A DNA stretch of 64,000 nt from assembly GCF_027063845.1 (NCBI RefSeq), contig NZ_JAMOQU010000072.1:57071-121070 (forward strand), given 5' to 3'. The notes beneath the pieces are model-generated. The model was not told the origin of the DNA. It worked only from the letters and a program-made list of their open reading frames with translations, and made no database searches. Every line of letters starts with the position of its first letter. Positions within the stretch are counted from its first letter, which is position 1. Source of the DNA: Thermococcus sp. GTDB lineage: Archaea; Methanobacteriota_B; Thermococci; Thermococcales; Thermococcaceae. The translations under genes were made by a program, and so were the position numbers. Positions 17,144-27,300 of the stretch are shown one piece after another.

Positions 17144-19489
17144 ATGAGATGGCGATTGAAGTCTGAAACGGCGTCCCACCTTTACCGGAAACTCATCGAA
17201 CCGAAGTTCGCCGTCCCGATAATAGCCGTTGTGGCACTCATCCTCAGGCTCCTCCCCATGCGCTTTAAGTACCTCCTAGGTTACGACCCGTTCTTCCATC
17301 TTGCTTACATCAGGTACGCCCTAACGCACGGCTGGGTGAATTTCTTCCCCTACGCCCTCGGTCCCTGGGGTTATCAAGTTCATAATTTCCATCCCCTTGG
17401 CCTCTGGATGACGCCAGCTTTCATTTACAAACTCCTTCATCCATTTGGCGTTTCCCTCTACAATGCATTCAGGATAACCCCGGTAATCTTCGGCGTTCTA
17501 ACTGTTGTCCTTGTCTACATCTCCGTTCTCAAACTGTACGGGGAGAGAGAAGCCTTCCTCTCGGCATTCCTTCTCGCGGTGAGCTTTGGCCACGTCTTCC
17601 GCTCGATGGCGGGCTATTACAGGGGCGACAACTACATGCTCTTCTGGTACAGCGTGGCTCTTTTTGGAATCGCCCTTGGGTTGGCATGGAAGCCCAGGAG
17701 GTGGAAGTACGAGAGGTTCGCGTTCTACCTAATCCCCGGGATAGCGACGGGCTTATCTGCAATATTCTGGCAGGCGTACTACCCAATCTTCGCCTTCGTT
17801 CTGGCAAACGCGGTTCTTCTATCAATAGGGGCTTTTCTTCTCAGGGAAGACGAAAGAATTCTGGACGGACTGGCCATCGCGCTTTCAACGGCCTTTGGGG
17901 CCCTGATAGCCAACGCCCTCGGTGAAACCTTTGGCTACGGTATGGCTAGCTACAACAGATGGCTCGGCAAGAAGTTCGCCGAGGAGCTTGGACTCCAGTT
18001 CGGCCTTATAAAGGATGCCTTTCTGCTGTTGTACCTTAAGTACGCCGTTCCCGTTTCAGTTATTGCCATTGCCATCCTCCTTATCTCAGCGAGGTTAGTA
18101 AAAAGCTGGAAAATCAGGGCCTCAATCGTGGGAATTATTACCATAGCGGGCATTGCCCTAGCAGGTCATTACCATGGAATCGCCCAAAACCTTCTGGAAA
18201 AGATTTTTACCAAGGCCCCGATAGTAGAGACCCAGAGAACCGCCATGAGAGACCTGTGGGAGGCCTACGGGCCGGCTTTCGTTGCAGTACCCCTTTTTGC
18301 ATTGTCCTTTAGAAGGAGGAACCTGGGGGACTACGTTGCTCTCGGCCTCGGACTCGTGGCAATCCCCATGCTCCTTATATGGACGCGCTTCCTCTTCATT
18401 GGTTCCGTCGCCGTCGCGATTATGGCAGGTGTTGGGTTGGCTTCGGTCTTAGACCTCATAGAACTCTCTCCGGATTCCGTTAAGAGATACCTGTCCCTCG
18501 CACTGAGTGGACTCGTTATAGCCGTGCCCCTGACGACGGCCGTCGCGGAGGTTCAAAACACGCTTTCCATAAAACCCATCGTGAACGACAACTGGGAAAG
18601 GGCTCTGGAGTACCTCGGCAACCACTCAAACATCAACGATGTCGTTCTTACTTGGTGGGACGAGGGGCACTGGGTGACGTACTTTGCGGAGAGAGCGCCC
18701 GTTGCTCAGGGAAGCGCAAATGCATTCGTGGCCAGGTATTATCTAGGAAAAGTGACAGAGAAAAGCTTGATGAGCTCCGGAATTGACTACGTCATCGTTT
18801 CCCTCGATGCCGTTGAGAAGTTTGGAGCAATACTTGAAACGGCCAAGGAAAGCGGGTACGCCATGATTCTTCTGAAGCCGGTCCCAACCCCCGGTGTGCT
18901 AACGTTCATGGCTCCTGGGTACGCCATAATGGCAACACCGGGGGAGAGCTGGGACGCAAAGGTCAGGATTGGGAATGTATGGGGGGTTCCCGTCGAGCTC
19001 TTCATAGAGAAAGGGACGAAGGTTGAAAAGGTGCCGCTGAAAGAGAAGCCCACAATGGAGGCCTACGTTTACATAAACCTCAACTACGGCTACGCGGTGC
19101 TCATGAACGCCAAGGCCTTCAACACGAGCCTCGCGAGGCTGATGCTCACCGACGAGTATCCAAAGGACTACAAGCTCGTTTACTCGGACGGAGGAATCGT
19201 TAAGATATTTAGGTTCGTGCACCCGAATGTTATTGTTACGGCCGAGAACGGCTCGGTCGTGTTGAAGTTTGAGAACGCGACTGGAACTAGTCTTGGAATC
19301 TACGGCTTCCTCGACAACGGGACAAGGGTTTACAAGAAGTGGTTCAGCATTAAGGGCAAAGATGAGTTCATCCTGCCGGAAAACCTTAACGGGAGCGTTG
19401 TCGTGAGGTACACCTACTCAAAGGGCAAAACCGTGCTTGACAGGGGAGTTTTCAGGATTGAGGACGTTGTTGGAGGAGAGAAAAAGTGA
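17144..19489 (+). CDS. aglB: Oligosaccharyltransferase, STT3/AglB
   Basis: WWDEGHWVTYFAERAP (WWDxG motif), multi-TM GT-C fold; start at MRWRLKSET. Confidence 0.92.
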   Translation: MRWRLKSETASHLYRKLIEPKFAVPIIAVVALILRLLPMRFKYLLGYDPFFHLAYIRYALTHGWVNFFPYALGPWGYQVHNFHPLGLWMTPAFIYKLLHPFGVSLYNAFRITPVIFGVLTVVLVYISVLKLYGEREAFLSAFLLAVSFGHVFRSMAGYYRGDNYMLFWYSVALFGIALGLAWKPRRWKYERFAFYLIPGIATGLSAIFWQAYYPIFAFVLANAVLLSIGAFLLREDERILDGLAIALSTAFGALIANALGETFGYGMASYNRWLGKKFAEELGLQFGLIKDAFLLLYLKYAVPVSVIAIAILLISARLVKSWKIRASIVGIITIAGIALAGHYHGIAQNLLEKIFTKAPIVETQRTAMRDLWEAYGPAFVAVPLFALSFRRRNLGDYVALGLGLVAIPMLLIWTRFLFIGSVAVAIMAGVGLASVLDLIELSPDSVKRYLSLALSGLVIAVPLTTAVAEVQNTLSIKPIVNDNWERALEYLGNHSNINDVVLTWWDEGHWVTYFAERAPVAQGSANAFVARYYLGKVTEKSLMSSGIDYVIVSLDAVEKFGAILETAKESGYAMILLKPVPTPGVLTFMAPGYAIMATPGESWDAKVRIGNVWGVPVELFIEKGTKVEKVPLKEKPTMEAYVYINLNYGYAVLMNAKAFNTSLARLMLTDEYPKDYKLVYSDGGIVKIFRFVHPNVIVTAENGSVVLKFENATGTSLGIYGFLDNGTRVYKKWFSIKGKDEFILPENLNGSVVVRYTYSKGKTVLDRGVFRIEDVVGGEKK

Positions 19490-20742
19490 ACGCGGTAAGG
19501 AGAATCCTCGATGACTCCCTGTACAGGAACACGATTATAATGCTCACGGCCAGCGTGCTCTCAAACGGCTTTAACTACCTCTACCAGCTCATAATGGGAC
19601 GCCTGTTAACGCCAGTCCAGTACGGGGAGCTCCTGGCGTTGCTGTCGCTCTTCTACATGTTCTCCGTGGCATTCACGACAATCAACACATCAGTCACGAA
19701 GTTCGTCAACGTCTACGGAATCCGGGGGGAATTCGGAGTCGTCAGGAGCCTGATAGTCGAGTCAACGAAAAGACTGTTCCTGACCGGGGCCCTTGTGGTG
19801 CTCTTGGTGGCAATGATTTCCCCGGAGGTATCTAAATTCCTTAACATAGACAACCCTTGGTACCTAATCGTCCTCTTTGCGTCGGTTCCCTTCGGTCTTG
19901 TCCTACCAGTCTACCAGGGAGCGCTAAGGGGGCTCCAGAGGTTTGGGGCTCTTGGCCTGAGCACATCCTCGTGGTCGCTGTTCAAGCTCGTGTTCTCGGT
20001 TCTCCTGGTTATTGCCGGCCACGGTGTCATCGGTGGCGTTGGGGGGGTTTTCCTGGCCCACGTCATGGCGTTCGCTCTGACCCTCTGGCTGATAGCCGAT
20101 ATCCTTAAACTAGACGAACGCGCCAAGGTTCCCCTCCGTGAAATCCTACACTACAGCGGGGGAGCGTTTATAGCACTGTTCGCGTACACAACCCTGTGGA
20201 ACATGGATATGATTATCGTAAAGCACTACTTATCCCCCTCCGAGGCCGGTCTTTATTCCTCAATCTCCGTCCTCGGGAAGATAGCGCTTTTCGCGCCGGG
20301 AGCAATTGGGATGGTCATATTCCCAGAGGCGTCCAAGATTCATGAAAGGGGAGAAAACCCGATAAAGATTCTGATTAAGGGATTGCTCCTCGCAGGTGTC
20401 ATCGCCGGCGGTGTGGTGGTTGTGTATGCCCTATTTCCCGGAACGATACTCAGCATAGTCTACGGGGGCAAATACTTCGATGCCAGTCCATACCTCTGGA
20501 GGTACGCCCTCGCGATGATGTTCCTTGCAATGGTGTCAGTAATTCTCAATTACTCCCTCTCCATAAGGAACTTCAGGATAGGCGTTGCTCTCATAGCGTC
20601 CCTGCTTGTGGAGATAGTAGTGTTAATAAGCAAATTTCATTCAACAATTAGTAACATTATAACAGCACTTATAGTTGTTGGTGTAGTAACGTTTATAACT
20701 TCATTATTATCACTAATCTCCCGAGGAAGGGATGATGACTAA
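19486..20742 (+). CDS. Oligosaccharide flippase (Wzx/MATE-like)
   Basis: 418 aa polytopic, polysaccharide-transport N-terminus NGFNYLYQLIMGRLLTPVQYGEL. Confidence 0.85.
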   Translation: MNAVRRILDDSLYRNTIIMLTASVLSNGFNYLYQLIMGRLLTPVQYGELLALLSLFYMFSVAFTTINTSVTKFVNVYGIRGEFGVVRSLIVESTKRLFLTGALVVLLVAMISPEVSKFLNIDNPWYLIVLFASVPFGLVLPVYQGALRGLQRFGALGLSTSSWSLFKLVFSVLLVIAGHGVIGGVGGVFLAHVMAFALTLWLIADILKLDERAKVPLREILHYSGGAFIALFAYTTLWNMDMIIVKHYLSPSEAGLYSSISVLGKIALFAPGAIGMVIFPEASKIHERGENPIKILIKGLLLAGVIAGGVVVVYALFPGTILSIVYGGKYFDASPYLWRYALAMMFLAMVSVILNYSLSIRNFRIGVALIASLLVEIVVLISKFHSTISNIITALIVVGVVTFITSLLSLISRGRDDD

Positions 20743-21514
20743 AGTCTCCGTGCTGATGCCAGCGTACAACGAAGGCAAATATCTCCGCGAATCGGTCGTT
20801 AAAACAAAGAAGGAACTTTCCCGTATCCCTCACGAGATTATCATAATAAACGATGGCTCCTCGGACGACACAGAGAGCATAGCAATTGAGCTCAGCAGGA
20901 AATATAGAAACGTAAAAGTAGTGTCGTACACCAAGAACCGGGGTAAAGGGTATGCCCTGCGAAAAGGATTCCAGCACAGCACCGGCGAGTTCATCGTGTT
21001 TTTAGATTCCGACCTCGACATACCCCCTTCCCAGGTTCATCGTTTCATCAGTGCCCTTAATAACGGATATGACGTGGCAATAGGCTCAAAATACATCCCC
21101 GGTGCAAGGGTCAACTACACGTTCAAGAGATGGCTGTTCAGTACCGCCTATCGCAATCTCGTAAAAGTGCTTCTCTCACTGGACGTTTCAGACACTCAGG
21201 TCGGGTTAAAGGCGTTCAAGAGGCACGTTCTGGAAAACGTGTTTCCGAGGATAACGGTCAAGAGATACGCATTCGATGTCGAGTTACTCACGGTAATAAG
21301 CATGTATGGATACAGCATTGTAGAGATTCCCGTGAAGATTGAGCACAAGGTATATAACTCCTCCATTAATTGGAGGGCAATAGCGAGGATGTTCCTCGAC
21401 ACCATGGCTGTGTATTACAGGAAAAACGTTCTCCACTATTACAACGGTGGTATTCATGAGGATTCTCTGGCTCAACTGGAAGGATATCGAGCACCCCGAG
21501 GCGGGGGGCGCTGA
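20735..21514 (+). CDS. GT2 glycosyltransferase (dolichyl-phosphate glucosyl/mannosyltransferase-like)
   Basis: VSVLMPAYNEGKYLRESV, INDGSSDDT, DSDLDIPP, KRYAFDVELL. Confidence 0.88.
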   Translation: MTKVSVLMPAYNEGKYLRESVVKTKKELSRIPHEIIIINDGSSDDTESIAIELSRKYRNVKVVSYTKNRGKGYALRKGFQHSTGEFIVFLDSDLDIPPSQVHRFISALNNGYDVAIGSKYIPGARVNYTFKRWLFSTAYRNLVKVLLSLDVSDTQVGLKAFKRHVLENVFPRITVKRYAFDVELLTVISMYGYSIVEIPVKIEHKVYNSSINWRAIARMFLDTMAVYYRKNVLHYYNGGIHEDSLAQLEGYRAPRGGGR

Positions 21515-22541
21515 GGTATACACCCATGAGATAGCGGAGAGGTTAGTTAGGAATGGGCACGAGGTAACGCTGTTTACGTCCAGTTTCGAAGGTGCAAGTA
21601 CGAGAACTGAGATTAATGGAGTCCAAATAATCCGGAGAGGAAAAATCATCGGGCTGTTCAACACCGTGTACTCCCATGCAAAGAGGTTTTACCGCAAGCA
21701 TGAGGGAGACTTCGACATCGTTATCGACGAGATAAACACGCGACCGTTCTTAACCCCCAAGTACGTGAGGAAGCCCGTGGTTGCGCTCATTCACCAGCTC
21801 GCCGTTGAGTTCTGGGATTACAAGACGCCGTTTCCAATCAACGTCGTGGGCAAAAGGATACTTGAACCGTACTGGTTGAAGTTTTATCGGGAAGTGCCAA
21901 CTATAACTGTCTCAAATTCCACTAGGGAAGACCTGCTTCAGCTGGGTTTTAAAAACGTTGAAATCGTTTACAACGGTCTCAACGGAAACGTTCTCGAGAG
22001 AGTTCCTGAAAAATACGACGAGTTCACCGCAGTTTTCGTCGGCAGGATGACCCCCACCAAGAGACCCGAAGATGCCATAAAAGCCTCCATAATTGCGGAG
22101 AGCGGACAGTTAGTAATGATTGGGCGTGGTGAACTACTAGAAAACCTTAAAAAGCAATACAGTACTTACAACGTTGAATTCAAAGGCTTCGTTCCCGCCG
22201 AGGAAAGAGACGAGATTATGATGCGCTCACACGTCCTGCTCGTTCCAGGCATAAGAGAAGGATGGGGACGGGTCGTGATTGAGGCCAATGCCCTTGGAAC
22301 TCCCGCGATAGGTTACAACGTGCCCGGGCTGAGGGACTCAATCCAGGACGGCTACAACGGCCTGCTGTGCGAGCCAAACCCCCAAGCGATGGCCGAGAAG
22401 ATTAGACTGCTTTATGAGGACGAAGAACTCAGGATTAAGCTCAGCGAGAACGCGTTGGAATGGGCCCGGCGCTTCAACTGGGACTACAGCGCGGAGAGGT
22501 TTGAGAGGATTTTGAAGGAGGTTGGTGAAAAAAATGGATAA
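21456..22541 (+). CDS. GT4 family glycosyltransferase
   Basis: MRILWLNWKDIEHPEAGGAEVYTHEIAERL; VPGIREGWGRVVIEANALGTPAI. Confidence 0.9.
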   Translation: MRILWLNWKDIEHPEAGGAEVYTHEIAERLVRNGHEVTLFTSSFEGASTRTEINGVQIIRRGKIIGLFNTVYSHAKRFYRKHEGDFDIVIDEINTRPFLTPKYVRKPVVALIHQLAVEFWDYKTPFPINVVGKRILEPYWLKFYREVPTITVSNSTREDLLQLGFKNVEIVYNGLNGNVLERVPEKYDEFTAVFVGRMTPTKRPEDAIKASIIAESGQLVMIGRGELLENLKKQYSTYNVEFKGFVPAEERDEIMMRSHVLLVPGIREGWGRVVIEANALGTPAIGYNVPGLRDSIQDGYNGLLCEPNPQAMAEKIRLLYEDEELRIKLSENALEWARRFNWDYSAERFERILKEVGEKNG

Positions 22542-23364
22542 GACGCCGTTAGTGTCTATCATAATACCTACCTACAATTCGGGTAAAACCCTCGGGTTGT
22601 GTTTGGAATCCATAAAGAATCAAACATACCCAAATATTGAAACTATCGTGGTGGATAACTTCTCCCGGGATAATACTCCAGAGATTTGTAAATGGTACGG
22701 TGCTAGGTTAATTCAAGTTAAAGGCGAGCGGGCCAAAGCCAAAAACATCGGCACGATGGAGGCCCGTGGAAAGTACGTTCTCTTTGTAGATTCTGACATG
22801 GAGCTGACACCAAAGGTCGTTGAAGAATGCGTCACCCTTATGGAATCCGACCCCAAAATTGGTGGTATTGTAATACCCGAACGCTCAGTTGGAGATAGCT
22901 ACTGGGTCAAGGTGCGGGACTTTGAACGGCAGTTTTACGCAGGGACCTCCATTGAATCGGCAAGATTCTTTAGGCGGGAACTTGTGCTCAAGGTCGGAGG
23001 ATTCGATGAAAACGTGGTTTTTTTCGAGGAATCAACACTGCCCCAGAAAATAGAGAAGCTCGGATACGACGTGTGGGCTCGAATCTCAGCTCCAATACTC
23101 CACCATGAGGAAGGGTTCAGTCTCAGAAAGTGGCTGAGGAAGAAGTACTACTATGGTCAAACTGCAAGAGAATACAAAAGGAAATATCACGAGTTCGGGA
23201 GCAAGCAGATAAGCGCCTTATACAGGTTTGGCCTATTCTTCAAGAACAAAAGATTCTGGAGCCGACCCCATCTCGCGATTGGAGTGATAACGTTGAAACT
23301 CCTCGAATATGTTGCTGCTGGAGGGGGTTATATGAATTATCTCCAGACAGATAAAAAGAGGTGA
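22534..23364 (+). CDS. GT2 family glycosyltransferase
   Basis: VSIIIPTYNSGKTLGLCLESI, DSDME. Confidence 0.9.
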   Translation: MDKTPLVSIIIPTYNSGKTLGLCLESIKNQTYPNIETIVVDNFSRDNTPEICKWYGARLIQVKGERAKAKNIGTMEARGKYVLFVDSDMELTPKVVEECVTLMESDPKIGGIVIPERSVGDSYWVKVRDFERQFYAGTSIESARFFRRELVLKVGGFDENVVFFEESTLPQKIEKLGYDVWARISAPILHHEEGFSLRKWLRKKYYYGQTAREYKRKYHEFGSKQISALYRFGLFFKNKRFWSRPHLAIGVITLKLLEYVAAGGGYMNYLQTDKKR

Positions 23365-24380
23365 GCATTATGGATTATGTAACAATATCCCCTGAAGTTC
23401 TAAAGGCAAAATCAGGCATAGGAAAGATTCACTATTACTCTTTTGGCGAATTTCTAAGGGGAAACTGTGAGATTCCTCATGGGGAAAGAAATGCTGTCGT
23501 ATCAGTAAAATTCGAGATTGGAAGTACCAATGATGTCCCGAGCAATTTAAGATACAAATACTCAGATAGTATTTTACTGGATAATCTTCACGATAATATC
23601 GTCGTAAAGCTTGAGAAAGCCATTTCCCCAATTGGCAGAATTAAAGCCCTCCTTAAAATAGGGCCAGCAAATAAATTGTCCAATATTTCTCTGGTAGTTA
23701 ACAGGAGATATTATACAATATTCAAGATGAAAATAGAAAACGTCATCCCCCCAGGGATATTGCTCAAAGACGCTACGTATCTTTCGCTTATTCATAATAA
23801 CTTCATACCTCTACATTCTTCAGCATTTGCGAAGGACAAAAATGAGGGATACATAATAATGGCTCCCCCGAATGTGGGGAAAACTACCACAGTCTTAGAA
23901 GCTGTAAAAAATGGATTCTACGGGCTGAGTGAAGATATCTCAATAGCAAACTTAAAATCGAAAACGGTTCATGCGGTACCATGCACTGCCACCCAACATC
24001 ATGAAACAAAGATTAACAAACTGTTAGGTCCTCTTTCATACTTTACAGCTTCAAGCTTCAAAACATTTGGAGAGGAATACAGAGAGAGAATAATACCAAA
24101 GGCAAAAATCAAAGGAATATTCATCCTTGAAAAAGGGAACAGTCTTCTTCAAGAGCTCTCTTCAGAGGAAGCGTTTGAGAGGATTATCCTACTGAACAGA
24201 GATGAATTCAAATGGCACTCTGACATGATAATTACTGCTATTCAATACTATTTCCCTGAAATAAGGATTGAACATGTAGAAGAAGAAATAATAAATAATC
24301 TCGTCACCAGCATTCCTGTTTATTTGGTTAGAGAAAAATCTCCCTTTGAGTACTTTAGAAGCATCAGGGATGTAATATGA
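23361..24380 (+). CDS. HprK-like P-loop protein
   Basis: 339 aa; single Walker A APPNVGKTTTVLEA; AT-rich. Confidence 0.5.
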   Translation: MSIMDYVTISPEVLKAKSGIGKIHYYSFGEFLRGNCEIPHGERNAVVSVKFEIGSTNDVPSNLRYKYSDSILLDNLHDNIVVKLEKAISPIGRIKALLKIGPANKLSNISLVVNRRYYTIFKMKIENVIPPGILLKDATYLSLIHNNFIPLHSSAFAKDKNEGYIIMAPPNVGKTTTVLEAVKNGFYGLSEDISIANLKSKTVHAVPCTATQHHETKINKLLGPLSYFTASSFKTFGEEYRERIIPKAKIKGIFILEKGNSLLQELSSEEAFERIILLNRDEFKWHSDMIITAIQYYFPEIRIEHVEEEIINNLVTSIPVYLVREKSPFEYFRSIRDVI

Positions 24381-27300
24381 AAGCAAACAAAAGAATCGAA
24401 ATAGTAGGTCTAGTTATTACTAGTGTTGCACTTAGTATATTAGTTGGTAGAAAAGTACTATCAATGCCCGGCATCCCCATATTAGCAGAGCAAATAGAAA
24501 CATATACCGCGGATAATTTCTGGAAAGTTGTGTACCCCACATGGAATGAAAACACTGAAGTATTTAGCATAGCGGATTTCCCCAAACTATACTTGTATGC
24601 CATCATCAAGGGATTGAGCTATATATTTGGATTCTCCATTACAATTAAACTGTTCCTTATTCTGCCAAATGTGGTAGCTGTGCTCACTGCATATTACTTA
24701 GTAGAATATTTAATATTAAAAATAGGAAACAACAATGGCAAGTTTACTGAGATAATAAATAGGAATTCTTGGATATATCTCCTACTGCTCACCGTAAGCA
24801 TAACTTATGGGTTCAATCCATGGATTATGTGTCGAAGCAGGAACATAATACTAAGATGGCAGTATGCGCTAACGCCCCTGATAATCTATTTGTGGATGAA
24901 GATACTTACTGAAAAGAAAATCAAACCGACACAGATTGTAGCCATCTCTGCTATTCTGGCATTAGTCGAGACATCAAGGTTTATTGTAAAAATAGGTGTC
25001 CCATTAGCCGTATATATGCTTTCATATATAGTACTAAACCGCTCAGAGGTTAAAAAAGCGATAAAGAGAACGATATTAGTTGCATTGCTCTTTACAAGCT
25101 TTGTACTACCCATATATCTTCCTATTTTGTACCACTCAATGAACTCAGGAATACGAGCAGTCTCTGTTTTCAATCTTGATATGGTAGGTGGGGAAAAGCC
25201 CATTAATGTATTCTCCTTGTACTTTGTCCATTATATTGGAATAACATATAATATCCCCTTTGAATTAACAGAGAAATTCCCTTATTTTTTCATTACGATA
25301 TCAATTATATCCTTCATTGGGCTAATTTTATTAAAGAGGCATTTGTGGATTCCCCTAACAACAACAGTATTATTCCTTATTACCTTCATCTTTTCAGCGC
25401 TAAAGGATAGCCCGTTCTGGTTTATCCTTTCAACGGCATTTGGCGAGTATCCAACACTTGGAAGACTTTTCCGTCAGCCATACCACAACTCCCAAATGCT
25501 TCCATTATATTTGATAATACTCTTAGCATACACAGCAGGATACATCGTGCTAAAAAATTCAAAAAAGAACCGAACTATTGCAACGATATTTATGATTTTA
25601 GTCGGAGTTGCATCGCTGGCATCTAGTTGGCCGTTATTGACCGGAGATTTAAACGGATACTGGACCCCCTCTTCAATCCCTGAGGACTATATTAACGTTA
25701 ACAACTTGATTTCAAATAATACAACGTATCACGCACTATGGATTCCTGAATTCTGGGGAAGAAAGGCGGTATGGATAAAAGCCCAAAATCCATACAATGG
25801 ACCTCCAACAGGCATATTTGCAGTTAGGTCATCATCAATTCCCTCCTACGATTACCAACAATTCACATTCTTCAACTATTATTTCCCCATTCGCTCTCCA
25901 AATCCACGATATAATTTGACGTACCTTGGAGAATACTGGGATTTAATCTATGGAAGTCTTGGAATTAAGTACATAATAATTCATAATGATGTAAAATGGA
26001 ACAAAAATGATAGGTATTCAAGTGAACTCGTAGAACAAGCTATAAGGGAACTCTCAAAACTTGAAAGAATCCATGAAATATACTCCGGCGAATACATTAC
26101 TGTGTTCGAAATATCGAATGTGTCCCCACCAGTTTTGATAAGTGGACATCCAGTTATTGCATATACGGGTCTCACTGGATACCCCCCCGAAGTAGCGACT
26201 TTTAAAAAAGCCCCATTAGTATATAGGGAGCAGTATCTCAATATCCCACCATTAAACCAGGATATCGTACTAACATACAATGACATTTTCCCAAGTATCT
26301 TTGAACAAATAAAACAAAAATACATTGTTTCGCCAAGAATGCTTTCACAGGATTATTTTAAACCAAAAGATAATTGGACATATATTTATTCTTCTCAAGC
26401 AAGAGATTTCATCAAGTACCTAATCGACCTCAGACCACAATACACTTTCAATTTCGATTATGGGTTAGGGATAACATTTACAATGGCTCCAAATGCATCT
26501 ATCTCTTCAAGTATTCACATTGAACCTGGCCAATATGTACCGGTTATACGCCTATTAAAGAGCTCCATGGGAGGACTACTAAAGATAACTATAGACAATT
26601 ACACTTTCTACATAGATACTAATAGTACAATAAACTCTTTTGAGTATATACCACTATCCACAATATCCTTTAATTCCAAAGGTATTAAAATTAACATCAT
26701 TAATTTGAAGGGTCTAAATGCAATTAATTTCATAGCATTTATACCCAAAAATGAATATCAAGATGCGCTCAATCAGAGGGGCAAAAAACATGAAATGATA
26801 CTATACGAGCTTACACCTAATGTGTTTGAGCAGAAGGATGTAATATATGAGACTAATAAAAGTTCAATCACCGGATGGCAACTTAAGTTTACAAGCCCAA
26901 CGGGAGAACTTGTAGCTAATATAACTATTCCAAAAGTAGGGTTTTACAAAGTTAAAATTCAAGGTGACGGGATGTTTAGTGTTAAAATTTCAAACCAAAC
27001 ATTGATAATTAACACAATCAACTCATCTAGTGCAAATAGCACTCTTCTAAGACTATCCCCCGGCACAGACCGTATAGAGATAACCCCCTACCTGGGAATA
27101 CAATCGCTGCTCCCAGATTATTCTTTTGAAAACAACCTTAGCTCTTGGAGTTCAGGGAGTAACAAATTCACTAAGGAACTCTCAAACGACTCAATCCAAG
27201 GTAATCATAGCCTAATGGTTTATACTACCTCAACAAAGCCTCACACGTGGAGCTGGATTTGGAGTAATCCTATAAATGTAACACCTGGGAAAGAATACAT

